From Sphaerochaeta sp. (GTDB lineage: Bacteria; Spirochaetota; Spirochaetia; Sphaerochaetales; Sphaerochaetaceae), in contig JAEINL010000017.1 of assembly GCA_016342655.1 (NCBI GenBank), positions 1 through 60,362 of the forward strand: DNA of 60,362 nt, read 5' to 3'. The translations under genes were made by a program, and so were the position numbers. The notes beneath the pieces are model-generated. The model did no database searches and was not told where the DNA came from. It was given only the letters and a program-made list of their open reading frames with translations. Of this stretch, positions 8,345-16,839 are shown in pieces. The first letter of the stretch is position 1. Every line of letters starts with the position of its first letter.

Positions 8345-9592
8345 ATGGAACCAATTCGAATAGCCCTTTTGGGTGCAGGAAACAGAGGCCGGTATGTATA
8401 TGCTGAGTATGCAAAACAGCGCCCCGATGAAATGAAAATAGTGGCGGTTGCAGAACCTGATGATGCAAAACGCTCTGCTATCGTAAAAGAACATGGCATT
8501 GAGCAAGACTATGCCTGTAAGGATTGGAAACAACTGTTTGAAAAGCCCCTCGCTCTCGATGGAGTCATTATTGCAACCCAGGATACGATGCACCGCGAGC
8601 CTATCCTTGCGGCAATGGAAAGACAATACCACATTCTCTGTGAAAAACCCATTGTCACTACAGAAGAGCATAGCCGTGAAATTGCCAAAAAAGCGGAAGG
8701 ATATGACAAGATTTTTGTCATCGGACATGTTTTACGCTACTCCCCTTTCTTTACCAGGGTAAAAAACATCCTGGATTCAGGGGAGCTTGGAAAGCTCATA
8801 GGAATTGAACTGGATGAGAGTGTCGGACATATCCATCAGTCACACTCATTTGTCAGAGGACATTGGAGAAACAAGGAAGAATCCTCCCCCATGATCTTGG
8901 CAAAGAGTTGCCATGACATGGATATGCTCTGCTACCTTGCAGACTCGGGATGCGAGTCACTGAGCTCCTATGGTGATCTCTACCACTTCAAGAAAGAGAA
9001 TGCACCCAAGGGAGCCCCCATGCGCTGCCTAGATGGATGTCCGGTAGAGAGCGAGTGTCCCTATGCAGCTCAGAAAATCTATTTGGGAAAGAAGACTGAT
9101 TGGCCGGTTAATGTCATTACCACCGACCTTTCCATGGAAGGCAGGATCAAGGCTTTGCAGACCGGCCCTTGGGGCAGATGCGTCTACCATTGTGACAACA
9201 ATGTAGTCGACCATCAGGTTGTACAGGCCCAGTTCCTCAATGGCGTGACTGCCAACTTCACGATGTCAGGCTTTACCATGGAAACCCATCGCACCTTGCG
9301 CCTGATGGGAACAAAAGCCGAACTGAAGGGCGATATGGAACAGGGCATCATTGAAATTGATGAGTTCTCCAGTCGCGAACACAAGACTATTCGCATCGAA
9401 ACAAAAAGAGAAGGACACTCAGGCAGTGATGAGTTGTTTGTAGCAGATTTCATCAGACAGGTCAGAGAAAATGACCAAGTGGGAAGAACCTCCATCAATG
9501 CCTCACTGCAGAGCCATTTTATGGCCTTCGCTGCTGAGACTTCCAGGCTTGCAAACGGAGAGAAGATTGATATTGCATCATTCAGCAAATAA
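8345..9592 (+). CDS. Gfo/Idh/MocA-family oxidoreductase (Cys-rich subtype)
   Basis: An NAD(P)-dependent sugar or sugar-acid dehydrogenase of 415 aa. The Rossmann motif is LLGAGNRGRY (residues 8-17), the EKP motif is CEKPIVT near 100 and the active-site region is SCHDMDML near 195. An insert at about 225-285 carries several cysteines (MRCLDGCPVESECPY, GRCVYHCDN) and probably a metal site; this marks a distinct subgroup. GGAGG precedes the ATG. It is the first of three paralogous family members in a row. Confidence 0.9.
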   Translation: MEPIRIALLGAGNRGRYVYAEYAKQRPDEMKIVAVAEPDDAKRSAIVKEHGIEQDYACKDWKQLFEKPLALDGVIIATQDTMHREPILAAMERQYHILCEKPIVTTEEHSREIAKKAEGYDKIFVIGHVLRYSPFFTRVKNILDSGELGKLIGIELDESVGHIHQSHSFVRGHWRNKEESSPMILAKSCHDMDMLCYLADSGCESLSSYGDLYHFKKENAPKGAPMRCLDGCPVESECPYAAQKIYLGKKTDWPVNVITTDLSMEGRIKALQTGPWGRCVYHCDNNVVDHQVVQAQFLNGVTANFTMSGFTMETHRTLRLMGTKAELKGDMEQGIIEIDEFSSREHKTIRIETKREGHSGSDELFVADFIRQVRENDQVGRTSINASLQSHFMAFAAETSRLANGEKIDIASFSK

Positions 9593-9621
9593 CAGCTCTT
9601 TTGATGATTAGGAGAAACAGG

Positions 9622-10626
9622 ATGACACAGGTAGCCGTACTAGGATGTGGGACAATGGGTCAGACCCATGCCCACGCTTATAAAAACATAGAAGATGTAC
9701 ATGTTGTAGCAGTCTGTGATATACGCAAGGAGAAAGGGATCCCCGTCTCCGAGCTTCTAGAAGCTGATTACTACAGCCAAGCTGAGGCCCTTTTTTCAAA
9801 GGCTTCCTTTGATGTGTTGGACATCTGTTTGCCAACCTATCTGCATAAGGAATATGCCCTGCTTGCAATGAAGCAAGGGAAACATGTCTTTTGTGAAAAA
9901 CCCATTGCACTCTCCCTTGAAGATGCCAAGGAGATGATCGATTGTGCCAGACAGTACGACGTATACTTCTCCGTTGGACATGTCGTTCGTTTCTTTCCTC
10001 CCTACAGACAAGCCACATCCCTGATGGAAGCGGGAAAAATTGGTATCCCTAGACTTATCAGAACCTCCCGAAACCAGGCTTTTCCCCCTTGGAGTTGGGA
10101 ACACTGGTACCAGAATACAGAAAAAAGTGGTGGCCCGGAAGTGGACCTGATGATTCATGATTTCGATTGGATCATCCACTATTTTGGTAAAGTCGAACGG
10201 GTCTATGCAAAGAATCTTGGAGAACATCTTCCAGACCAAAGGCACTGCTTGTGCATCCTACGTCTTGCCAATGGGGCAATGGCCCATGTGGAAGGATCTT
10301 GGGCCTTACCCAAGGGAAGTGAATTCCGTACTACCTATGAGATTGTAGGGACTGAAGGTCAGCTCTGTTACGATTCGACCCATGATGCACCCATCAAGAC
10401 AGAGATTTCCAATGACCTGAGCCACCCCGTTCACCATGAAAATCCCATGTATGGGGGAATGAATCCATATGAAGCAGAACTGCGCGCCTTTTATGATACG
10501 GTGATTCATGGAAACCCCTTGCAGGTCACAGGAGAACAAGCCTTGGAAGCCTTGGAAGTTGCCTTGGCTGCAGTAGAGTCTGCTAGGACGGGAGAAAGTG
10601 TGACACTTGGGAGGGCTACCAAATGA
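9622..10626 (+). CDS. Gfo/Idh/MocA-family oxidoreductase
   Basis: A 334-residue dehydrogenase: VLGCGTMGQTHAHAY at the N-terminus, CEKPIAL near 91 and the catalytic region MIHDFDWIIHYFG near 178. The start at 9622 follows AGGAGAAACAGG; the frame is open to a TTG at 9601, which lacks a ribosome site. It overlaps the next gene by ATGA, so the two are translationally coupled. The catalytic His suggests an inositol- or glucose-type oxidation or its reverse. Confidence 0.9.
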   Translation: MTQVAVLGCGTMGQTHAHAYKNIEDVHVVAVCDIRKEKGIPVSELLEADYYSQAEALFSKASFDVLDICLPTYLHKEYALLAMKQGKHVFCEKPIALSLEDAKEMIDCARQYDVYFSVGHVVRFFPPYRQATSLMEAGKIGIPRLIRTSRNQAFPPWSWEHWYQNTEKSGGPEVDLMIHDFDWIIHYFGKVERVYAKNLGEHLPDQRHCLCILRLANGAMAHVEGSWALPKGSEFRTTYEIVGTEGQLCYDSTHDAPIKTEISNDLSHPVHHENPMYGGMNPYEAELRAFYDTVIHGNPLQVTGEQALEALEVALAAVESARTGESVTLGRATK

Positions 10627-11609
10627 AGAAGATGAGAATTGGCGTGCTAAGTTTTGAGCACATGCATGCCATGAGCTACACCAGAGAACTGTGCAAGAAC
10701 CCCCAGGTACAATTGGTGGGAATAGCGGATGAGGATGAATACCGGGGGACCTCTATGGCGGCTAAGTATAATACGGTCTTCTACGAAAACTATCATACAC
10801 TATTAGAACAGCACCTTGATGGAGTCATAGTATGTAGCAACAACAGCCTTCATGCAACGCTAAGCTGTGATGCAGCACGTGCAGGGGCCCATATTCTGGT
10901 AGAGAAACCCTTTGCAACAACTATAGAAGAAGCAATCGAGATGATTGAGACAGCAAAAAAACACAATGTTCGGATAATGAATGCTTTTCCCATGCGTTTC
11001 AATCCCAATGTTATCAGAGCAAAAGCCATTATTGATTCCGGACGGATTGGAGATGTCCTTTGCATAACAGGCATAAACCATGGAAAGATTCCTTCTGGTT
11101 GGTTTATCAACCCCTCCTTGGCTAGAGGTGGGGCTGTAATGGACCATACGGTTCATATCGCTGACTTGCTCAGATGGTTTACCGGCAGTGAATTTACCAA
11201 TGTCTATTGCGAGAGCGGGGACCTGCTCCATAATCGAAACATAGACGATACCGGTCTCATAATGGTTGAATTGGAAAACGGAGTATTCGCTTCCATAGAC
11301 TGTTCATGGGCCCATCATACCAATTATCCCATATGGGCACAGGTCGATATGGAAATCATAGGGACAAAAGGATCAGTCGAGCTCAAGGCTTTTTCCCAGG
11401 TTGTGCACCTAGATGACCAGACAAACAACAGATTTGAGGATATGAGTTGGAATGAAACCGGCGATGAGGGTCTGATCCGGGAGTTTGTGCAGGTCTGTCA
11501 AACAGGGAAAGAACCCTCTGTGACAGGAGAGGATGGACTTCGTTCGTTGGAAGTTGCCCTCTGCTCCTACAAGTCAACCCGATCACATGTGAAGGAATCC
11601 ATCAGATAA
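10623..11609 (+). CDS. Gfo/Idh/MocA-family oxidoreductase
   Basis: The third member, 328 aa. The nucleotide-binding end is atypical (IGVLSFEHMHAMSYT in place of a glycine-rich loop), with VEKPFATT near 92 and MDHTVHIADLLRWF near 168 at the active site. Its start overlaps the previous stop (ATGA). Three such enzymes in one transport operon suggest a stepwise oxidation, epimerisation and reduction of the imported sugar, as in known 3-keto-glycoside or inositol pathways; which one is not decidable from sequence. Confidence 0.9.
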   Translation: MKKMRIGVLSFEHMHAMSYTRELCKNPQVQLVGIADEDEYRGTSMAAKYNTVFYENYHTLLEQHLDGVIVCSNNSLHATLSCDAARAGAHILVEKPFATTIEEAIEMIETAKKHNVRIMNAFPMRFNPNVIRAKAIIDSGRIGDVLCITGINHGKIPSGWFINPSLARGGAVMDHTVHIADLLRWFTGSEFTNVYCESGDLLHNRNIDDTGLIMVELENGVFASIDCSWAHHTNYPIWAQVDMEIIGTKGSVELKAFSQVVHLDDQTNNRFEDMSWNETGDEGLIREFVQVCQTGKEPSVTGEDGLRSLEVALCSYKSTRSHVKESIR

Positions 11610-11650
11610 GAGAGTGGGAAATACCCTACTCACTCACAAGCTTTATTACT

Positions 11651-11682
11651 AGGCAACCACCTGAAGGATCAGGTGGTTGCCT
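11651..11682 (+). terminator. Stem-loop terminator; left copy of a repeat
   Basis: A perfect 14-bp stem (AGGCAACCACCTGA and its complement) with an AGGA loop, 41 nt after the oxidoreductase operon. A near copy (2-3 changes) stands at 16724-16755, so the two bracket the acyl-ligase/HsdMS unit. Confidence 0.75.
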
Positions 11683-11790
11683 TCATATCCTGCATCAGCC
11701 TGATCTGGGTACTGTTCCGTATTGATTCCACAACCCATCCAACCGGTTGTCTTTCTCCACCTGTAATCGTGACTTGCTAATTTGAAAACA
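11683..11790 (-). pseudogene. Remnant of a NahK-like kinase gene (C-terminal end)
   Basis: Read on the reverse strand the segment encodes VVESIRNSTQIRLMQDM. The intact kinase at 18902-19993 has VVESGRNITQIM and, some 30 codons later, TRTQIKLMQDMD. The DNA matches both stretches at 85 to 90 percent, joined at the shared ATCTGRGT. So this is the tail of a second kinase copy that lost about 90 bp by recombination between two short direct repeats. Nothing else of the gene is recognised. It abuts the left stem-loop. Confidence 0.65.
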
Positions 11791-12097
11791 GACTTCTCTG
11801 ACCGTATACAGAAGACTCAAGAATTCCTTGCATACAGCATCCGTGGTGCTTACGATCCGATCAACAGGCACTTTACCATGTCGCTTCTTTTCTTCGAAAA
11901 ACTGATGTAATGTGCATTTATAATTACATTTAAAGGAATATTGTTTTTATAGGTACTAGTATAAATAGGAATCGTTGACAGCTTTACAGTAATGGGGAAC
12001 ATTAGACACAAGACCAAAGAAATTTCGGACATATGATTGTCATCATCGATCTTCGTTGCAAAGATGGCAAGAGTGTCCATCTGCAGGAGGGTAAAAT
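11791..12097. other. Intergenic stretch before the acyl-ligase gene
   Basis: No convincing gene. A reverse-strand frame from about 11945 down to 11700 is open but lacks a start with a ribosome site and matches nothing I recognise. A TTGACA at 11975-11980 could be a -35 box for the next gene, but no good -10 follows at the proper distance. The AGGAGGG at 12084-12090 is the strong ribosome site of the acyl ligase. Confidence 0.4.
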
Positions 12098-13813
12098 ATG
12101 AGAACAAAAGATTCCTTCACACCATGGGACATGCTGTATCCCTATAAGGGCACGATGTACCACGCAACGTGGCCTACCCTCAAGGAACTTTTTGAGATAA
12201 CTGTCAAACGCTTTGGGCCGCGGGTCTGCTGGAAAGAGTTCGTACCAAATCCTGTTTCCTATACATATAGTGAAGCCTTGGTCATTGTGAAAGGAATCTC
12301 CTCTTGGCTCATTAGTTCTGGTATCAGAAAGGGCGACAAGGTCATTGTCAGCGGGAAGAACAGCGTTGCCTGGGGATTCGGATATTTTGCTGTCCTATTT
12401 GCAGGAGCCACCGTTGTCCCCTTGGACAATGCCTTAAGTGACGAGGACTTCATCAAACTATCAGAGTTCTCCGATTCTGTCGCGATGTTTGCTGACAGCA
12501 ACAGACTCATGAAAGTTGCCTCAAAACTCCCTCTGAAGGCCGTTGCATGCCTTGAGGATAACGGACCGGTCGAATGGATTATGCGCAAGAAAGCGGAAAA
12601 CATCGAGGCTGAACCATGCAATGAAGATGACATTGCACAAATAATCTTCACCTCAGGGACAACTGGCACTCCGAAGGGAGTCATGTTGTCCCATAAGAAT
12701 CTAGTCTCGGACATCTTCCTCTCACAGGCAAACATGAATATTTTTGAGACGGACGTGTTCTATGCAATTCTGCCAATACACCATGCCTATACGCTTCTAT
12801 CCGTACTTCTTGTAGCACTGGGCGTTGGTGCCTCCGTTGTCTTCGGCAAGAAACTTGTCGTATCACAAATACTCAAGGAACTGAAGGAAGGCGAGGTAAC
12901 AATGTTCCTTGGCGTTCCAATACTCTTCAACAAAATGTATGCTGCTGTTGTCGATGGGCTGAAGAAAAAGGGGTTGCTTGTCTACGGATTAATACGGGGC
13001 CTCATGGGCATCTCAGGATGGCTCAAGAGAACGTTTGGGATCAATGTCGGAAAACATTGGTTTAAATTCCTGCTTAAGAAGCTCTCGCTCGATACCAACA
13101 GAATATGTATCTGCGGGGGTGGTCCACTCCCCGAATCGACGTTCAGAGGATTCAACGAACTTGGCATCGATTTCGTACAAGGATATGGACTTACCGAAAC
13201 TTCCCCTATCACCCATCTCAATCCAATCTATGCGTTTATCGAATCCTCAGTAGGAAAGGCCGTTGCAAGTACCGAGTGCAAGATAGTGAATCCTGACGAA
13301 GACGGAAACGGCCTGATTTACATTCGTGGCCCCCAGGTAATGAAAGGATACTACAAGAACCCTGAAGCTACAGCTGAAGTGCTTGACCAGGATGGATGGC
13401 TCAATACAGGGGACATTGGACAAGTGGATGAGAACAACTACCTATACCTGAGTGGGAGGGCAAAGTCAGTTATCGTGAGCGACGGGGGAAAGAACGTTTT
13501 CCCAGAAGAGATTGAGGATAAGTTTCAGCTCTACTCAGAAATTGAGCAGCTTTGCGTAATTGGATACATCAAAAACAAGCAAAGTGCCGGTGAGCGTGTG
13601 AGGATTATCATACTTCCCACCGAGGAATTTGCCGAAGGCAAGACTTCCGAAGCGATTCAGGAGAGAATGGATCATATAGTCAGAGAGGTCAATGCCACCC
13701 TTCTTCCCTATAAGAGAATAGAGATGGTCACTGTGGTTGACGAACCTCTTTCAATGACCTCATCCAAGAAGGTCAGACGTTCTGAGGTTTCTAGGACATA
13801 TGAAATTGCATAA
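12098..13813 (+). CDS. AMP-forming acyl-CoA synthetase / acyl ligase (FadD-like)
   Basis: A 571-residue adenylating enzyme that should activate a carboxylic acid as acyl-AMP and pass it to CoA or another acceptor. Motifs in order: phosphate loop FTSGTTGTPKGVMLSHKN (about 184-201), YGLTETSP near 360, NTGDIG near 436, GRAKSVIVSDGGKNVFPEEI near 453-473, and the C-terminal catalytic lysine in TSSKKVRR near 558. All catalytic residues are kept, so it should be active. The fatty-acid-binding region resembles long-chain synthetases. It overlaps the HsdMS-like gene by 14 bp. Such a partner is unusual and suggests the pair acts together. Confidence 0.9.
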   Translation: MRTKDSFTPWDMLYPYKGTMYHATWPTLKELFEITVKRFGPRVCWKEFVPNPVSYTYSEALVIVKGISSWLISSGIRKGDKVIVSGKNSVAWGFGYFAVLFAGATVVPLDNALSDEDFIKLSEFSDSVAMFADSNRLMKVASKLPLKAVACLEDNGPVEWIMRKKAENIEAEPCNEDDIAQIIFTSGTTGTPKGVMLSHKNLVSDIFLSQANMNIFETDVFYAILPIHHAYTLLSVLLVALGVGASVVFGKKLVVSQILKELKEGEVTMFLGVPILFNKMYAAVVDGLKKKGLLVYGLIRGLMGISGWLKRTFGINVGKHWFKFLLKKLSLDTNRICICGGGPLPESTFRGFNELGIDFVQGYGLTETSPITHLNPIYAFIESSVGKAVASTECKIVNPDEDGNGLIYIRGPQVMKGYYKNPEATAEVLDQDGWLNTGDIGQVDENNYLYLSGRAKSVIVSDGGKNVFPEEIEDKFQLYSEIEQLCVIGYIKNKQSAGERVRIIILPTEEFAEGKTSEAIQERMDHIVREVNATLLPYKRIEMVTVVDEPLSMTSSKKVRRSEVSRTYEIA

Positions 13814-16511
13814 GGGAGAAGAGACTGAGGAAACGTACATACATCCTACCAAAGAGGGCATGCTTATTGAGTCATGGAAGATTGCCGAGGTACTAGAGCA
13901 CCGTTTTCATGGATGGGATTCCCGTCGTTACATCATTGCAATGCTTATCTATAGGTATCTTTCACAGGAAATGGAGCAGTTTACCGAGGGGCGAGCGCAA
14001 CTGTTGTGCGATGAGTCAAAATATCGAACTATGGATGACGAGGAAGCAGAAGCTCTAACAGAAGAGGCCTCTTCCAGCATAGGATTCTTCATTCCTCCAA
14101 GCGGCCTATTCTGTAACGTATACAGGGACGCCCCGATAGATGGAAACCTTGGAAAGACCCTAGAATGGGTCTTTTCCGACATCGAAGAATCTTCGATCGG
14201 CTTCGCGAATGAGAGCGTCTTTAGAAATCAGTCGAGCCATCTTGACCTAGACGGATCAGGACTTGATCCTATTCCTAAAAAGAGGAAGAAGAAGCTTTAC
14301 TGCCTGATGAAAGAAGTGTCAAATGTTTGTTCTGATGCCATATCTGATATGGCAAGTACCTTTGAATTTATTCTTGACCAGTATTCCAGGCCAATGGCTA
14401 CTGGTGAAGGAATGTTCGAAGTACGGCTTGTTCCAGACCTACTAATACTCCTCGTTTGCAGAGGAAGAAAAGATTTGCAGTCGTTCTATGACCCCTACTG
14501 CGGCCCAGGTGTGTTGCTCTCACATGCACGCTCCAGACTTGCTTCCGAAGGCTGTCTGTACGGTCAGAGCGAAACCATAACAGAGTACAATCTGGCCCGC
14601 TCTTTCATGTTCCTCATACACCTCGATCCAACCCGTTTTTCACTGGCGTATGGTGACTCGCTCACTTCTTTCGATACCTTTGGGGGGTGTACGTTTGACA
14701 TGATTGCCAGCATACTCCCCAAGAGAAAACGATGGGTTGGAGATGATGATCTATCCCTTGTGAAGGACAGACGTTTCAGTCCTGCCGGCGTTCTGGCTCC
14801 GAAGTCAAAAGCAGACTTGGCATACGTCATGCACTCAGTATCATGCCTCTCGGAATGTGGAACTGCAGCATTCGCTCTTTCTGAAGGAAGCCTGAGCAGG
14901 GAAAGGTCTGAGAAAGAGATACGAAGATGGCTTCTGGACAATAACCTTGTTGATGCCGTCATAAGAATTCCGACCGATGGACTTCAATTGTATAAAATGC
15001 ATCGGTATGTGCTTGTTGTCCGAAAGGGAAGAAGTGAACGTACCATCCTCTTCATCAATGCGTCTTCCCAAAAAAGAAACAAAAGTTTTTGCTTCGTAAT
15101 GGTCGGGGAAATATCCCATATATTCAACGAAAGAAAGGAAGTGCCAAACTATTCACGTCTTGTGGACAGAAGCGAGGTCCTCGCTAACGGATGTGATCTT
15201 ACGCCTTTTCTCTATGTTGAGAGAAGTCACCCTTGTGGAGAGGAAATGGGGACGTCGCTTTCGAAAGCCCTTGAAGAAATTTCGACTGAGCTTGCATCAT
15301 TGGCTTTTTCCTCTTCATCTCTTGAGTCGTTGGTGAGAAAGCTTGAGCTTGCACCTCTCCAACCTGTTGGTGCATTGGCAATTGTCAAAATGGGAAAAAA
15401 TGCAAAGGCAAATGAGTTTATCGATGCCCCTGAAGGAATTGATTACGTCAGGATATCAGACCTTGCATGCAGATTCAGCGAAAACACATTCGTCAATCAT
15501 TCAGCACTCAAAGTCTCACCGAATGCAGCCTCTACAAGGATTTTTGAAAGAAATACTGTTCTTATTCCCAAGAATGCCACCAGCATCAAATCAGGCAGAC
15601 GGGGAATTCTGTCAAAAAGATCGGCTGTAGATGGAAACCTCTTGTGCCTTGTTCCACGAGGAGAGTTATTAGAGGAGTACCTTTTACATTCGTTCGGGTC
15701 TTGGACTCGTAGCGTGTGGCTCAAAAGAACTGACCGTAAGGAAATACTGAGGCTTTCCGATACCTTAGATGCCATGATCAAGGTTCCCTCTGCAACGATA
15801 CAGAAGCAAGTCAACGAAACAATAGGTTCCCTTGAAAAATCCGAGCGCTTGATGAAAAAAAAGAGCTACCTGTTGAGAAGGCTCTTGGTTAAACGTTTGG
15901 AGGAGCTCATCGCGTCTACTTCTGATGAGCCTCGCGTACCTATTTCTGCTGTTGCAGAAGTCTTGAAGATCCCTGGATACAAGTACAACAAGTTTGTAAG
16001 GTACTCTGAGTCTGGAACGTGTATCGCCCTTAGAGGATGCAACGTGAAGAACGGGCGCCTTGACCTGTCAAGCTCCCAACGACTTGACGATAAGATCCTG
16101 TATGAGATCAGCTGCGCTCTTCTGCATAAAGGAGATATCCTGTTCACCTTTGTCGGAACTCCGGGTCATGTAGCTGTGGTAGATAGCGATGACCGCTACT
16201 ATCTGGAGCCTGATGTGGCCCTGATCAAAGTTGATAAGACAAAGGTGCTTCCTGAATATCTTTGCTACTGGTACCAGAACAGCCCGGCATGCAGGATTGA
16301 CATCGCAAGTGATGTTAAACCTATGGGCAGAAGGAGCATTCCCTTCGATCGTATACGGAAATTCAAGGTGAGCCTGCCCCCATTAGGACGGCAACAGGAA
16401 ATCGTCGAAGAGCTCGAAACAGGATTCATAGCAAGGATTACTGAGGTGGAGAGAGCGATGTCAGAATCTCATAGAAGGCTTGAAATGGTCATTTCCAAGC
16501 TGACTCTGTGA
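13800..16511 (+). CDS. HsdM-HsdS fusion with degenerate methyltransferase motif
   Basis: A 903-residue protein. Residues about 35-215 are the helical N-terminal domain of type I M subunits (HGWDSRRYIIAMLIYRYLSQ). The methyltransferase fold follows: motif I DPYCGPGVLL near 230, then FDMIASILPKRKRW near 299, where active enzymes have NPPY/F (here ILPK), and the family signature FSPAGVLAPKSKADLAYVMH near 325. Without Asn-Pro-Pro-Tyr, N6-adenine methylation is not expected. Residues about 515-903 are an S subunit with two target-recognition domains, each followed by a long helix (QKQVNETIGSLEKSERLMKK and RQQEIVEELETGFIARITEV). Type I M and S are normally separate; no HsdR is near. ATG at 13800 with AGGA upstream, 14 bp inside the acyl ligase. 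Likely a DNA-recognition or silencing protein. Confidence 0.85.
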   Translation: MKLHKGEETEETYIHPTKEGMLIESWKIAEVLEHRFHGWDSRRYIIAMLIYRYLSQEMEQFTEGRAQLLCDESKYRTMDDEEAEALTEEASSSIGFFIPPSGLFCNVYRDAPIDGNLGKTLEWVFSDIEESSIGFANESVFRNQSSHLDLDGSGLDPIPKKRKKKLYCLMKEVSNVCSDAISDMASTFEFILDQYSRPMATGEGMFEVRLVPDLLILLVCRGRKDLQSFYDPYCGPGVLLSHARSRLASEGCLYGQSETITEYNLARSFMFLIHLDPTRFSLAYGDSLTSFDTFGGCTFDMIASILPKRKRWVGDDDLSLVKDRRFSPAGVLAPKSKADLAYVMHSVSCLSECGTAAFALSEGSLSRERSEKEIRRWLLDNNLVDAVIRIPTDGLQLYKMHRYVLVVRKGRSERTILFINASSQKRNKSFCFVMVGEISHIFNERKEVPNYSRLVDRSEVLANGCDLTPFLYVERSHPCGEEMGTSLSKALEEISTELASLAFSSSSLESLVRKLELAPLQPVGALAIVKMGKNAKANEFIDAPEGIDYVRISDLACRFSENTFVNHSALKVSPNAASTRIFERNTVLIPKNATSIKSGRRGILSKRSAVDGNLLCLVPRGELLEEYLLHSFGSWTRSVWLKRTDRKEILRLSDTLDAMIKVPSATIQKQVNETIGSLEKSERLMKKKSYLLRRLLVKRLEELIASTSDEPRVPISAVAEVLKIPGYKYNKFVRYSESGTCIALRGCNVKNGRLDLSSSQRLDDKILYEISCALLHKGDILFTFVGTPGHVAVVDSDDRYYLEPDVALIKVDKTKVLPEYLCYWYQNSPACRIDIASDVKPMGRRSIPFDRIRKFKVSLPPLGRQQEIVEELETGFIARITEVERAMSESHRRLEMVISKLTL

Positions 16512-16547
16512 TTCATTCCTTAGTCCGTTAACGGACTAAGGAATGAA
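16512..16547. repeat. Perfect 36-bp palindrome directly after the HsdMS-like gene
   Basis: The sequence from 16512 to 16547 equals its own reverse complement, centred on GTTAAC, with no loop and no T-run. It begins one base after the TGA stop. It could be a bidirectional terminator, a cruciform, or a binding site for the protein just encoded. Confidence 0.75.
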
Positions 16548-16723
16548 GAGGAAGTTGTGTTCCATGCAGTCACGCAATGGAGGAAGAAAAAACCCACATG
16601 CGATATTCTTTAGCATAGGCTCAAGAGCGATTAGGACAATGCACACTGCTTTCATATTCCGTTGAATCTACTACAGAGAATTTCAGTATCAAGCACAAAC
16701 AAGGAGGGAACCCTCTGCTCTTA
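16548..16723. other. Gene-free spacer right of the HsdMS unit
   Basis: No open frame with a ribosome site and no recognised remnant on either strand. GGGAACCCTC (16707-16716) holds a short inverted repeat just before the right stem-loop. Confidence 0.4.
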
Positions 16724-16755
16724 AGGCAACCACCCGAAGGCTCAGGTGGTTGCCC
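16724..16755 (-). terminator. Stem-loop; right copy of the repeat
   Basis: Same core as 11651-11682 (AGGCAACCACC...GGTGGTTGCC) with two substitutions in the shared 31 bp, one weakening the stem. It probably ends the reverse-strand sugar operon that stops at 16840. Confidence 0.65.
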
Positions 16756-16839
16756 ATTCTTATTGGATAAGGATATGCACTGGATGCTCGTTCTGTGAAC
16801 AAACATCAGAACCTGCATCCTGCGACATGACACTTCACT

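Noticed and set aside
11850-12107. 85-residue reverse frame upstream of the acyl ligase
   Set aside because: Starts inside the acyl-ligase ribosome site and start codon region, is AT-rich with no family resemblance, and overlaps the kinase remnant region in another frame.
13800-16511. Ordinary type I restriction-modification locus
   Set aside because: No HsdR helicase-nuclease gene on either side, M and S are one chain, and the methyltransferase NPPY motif is absent.
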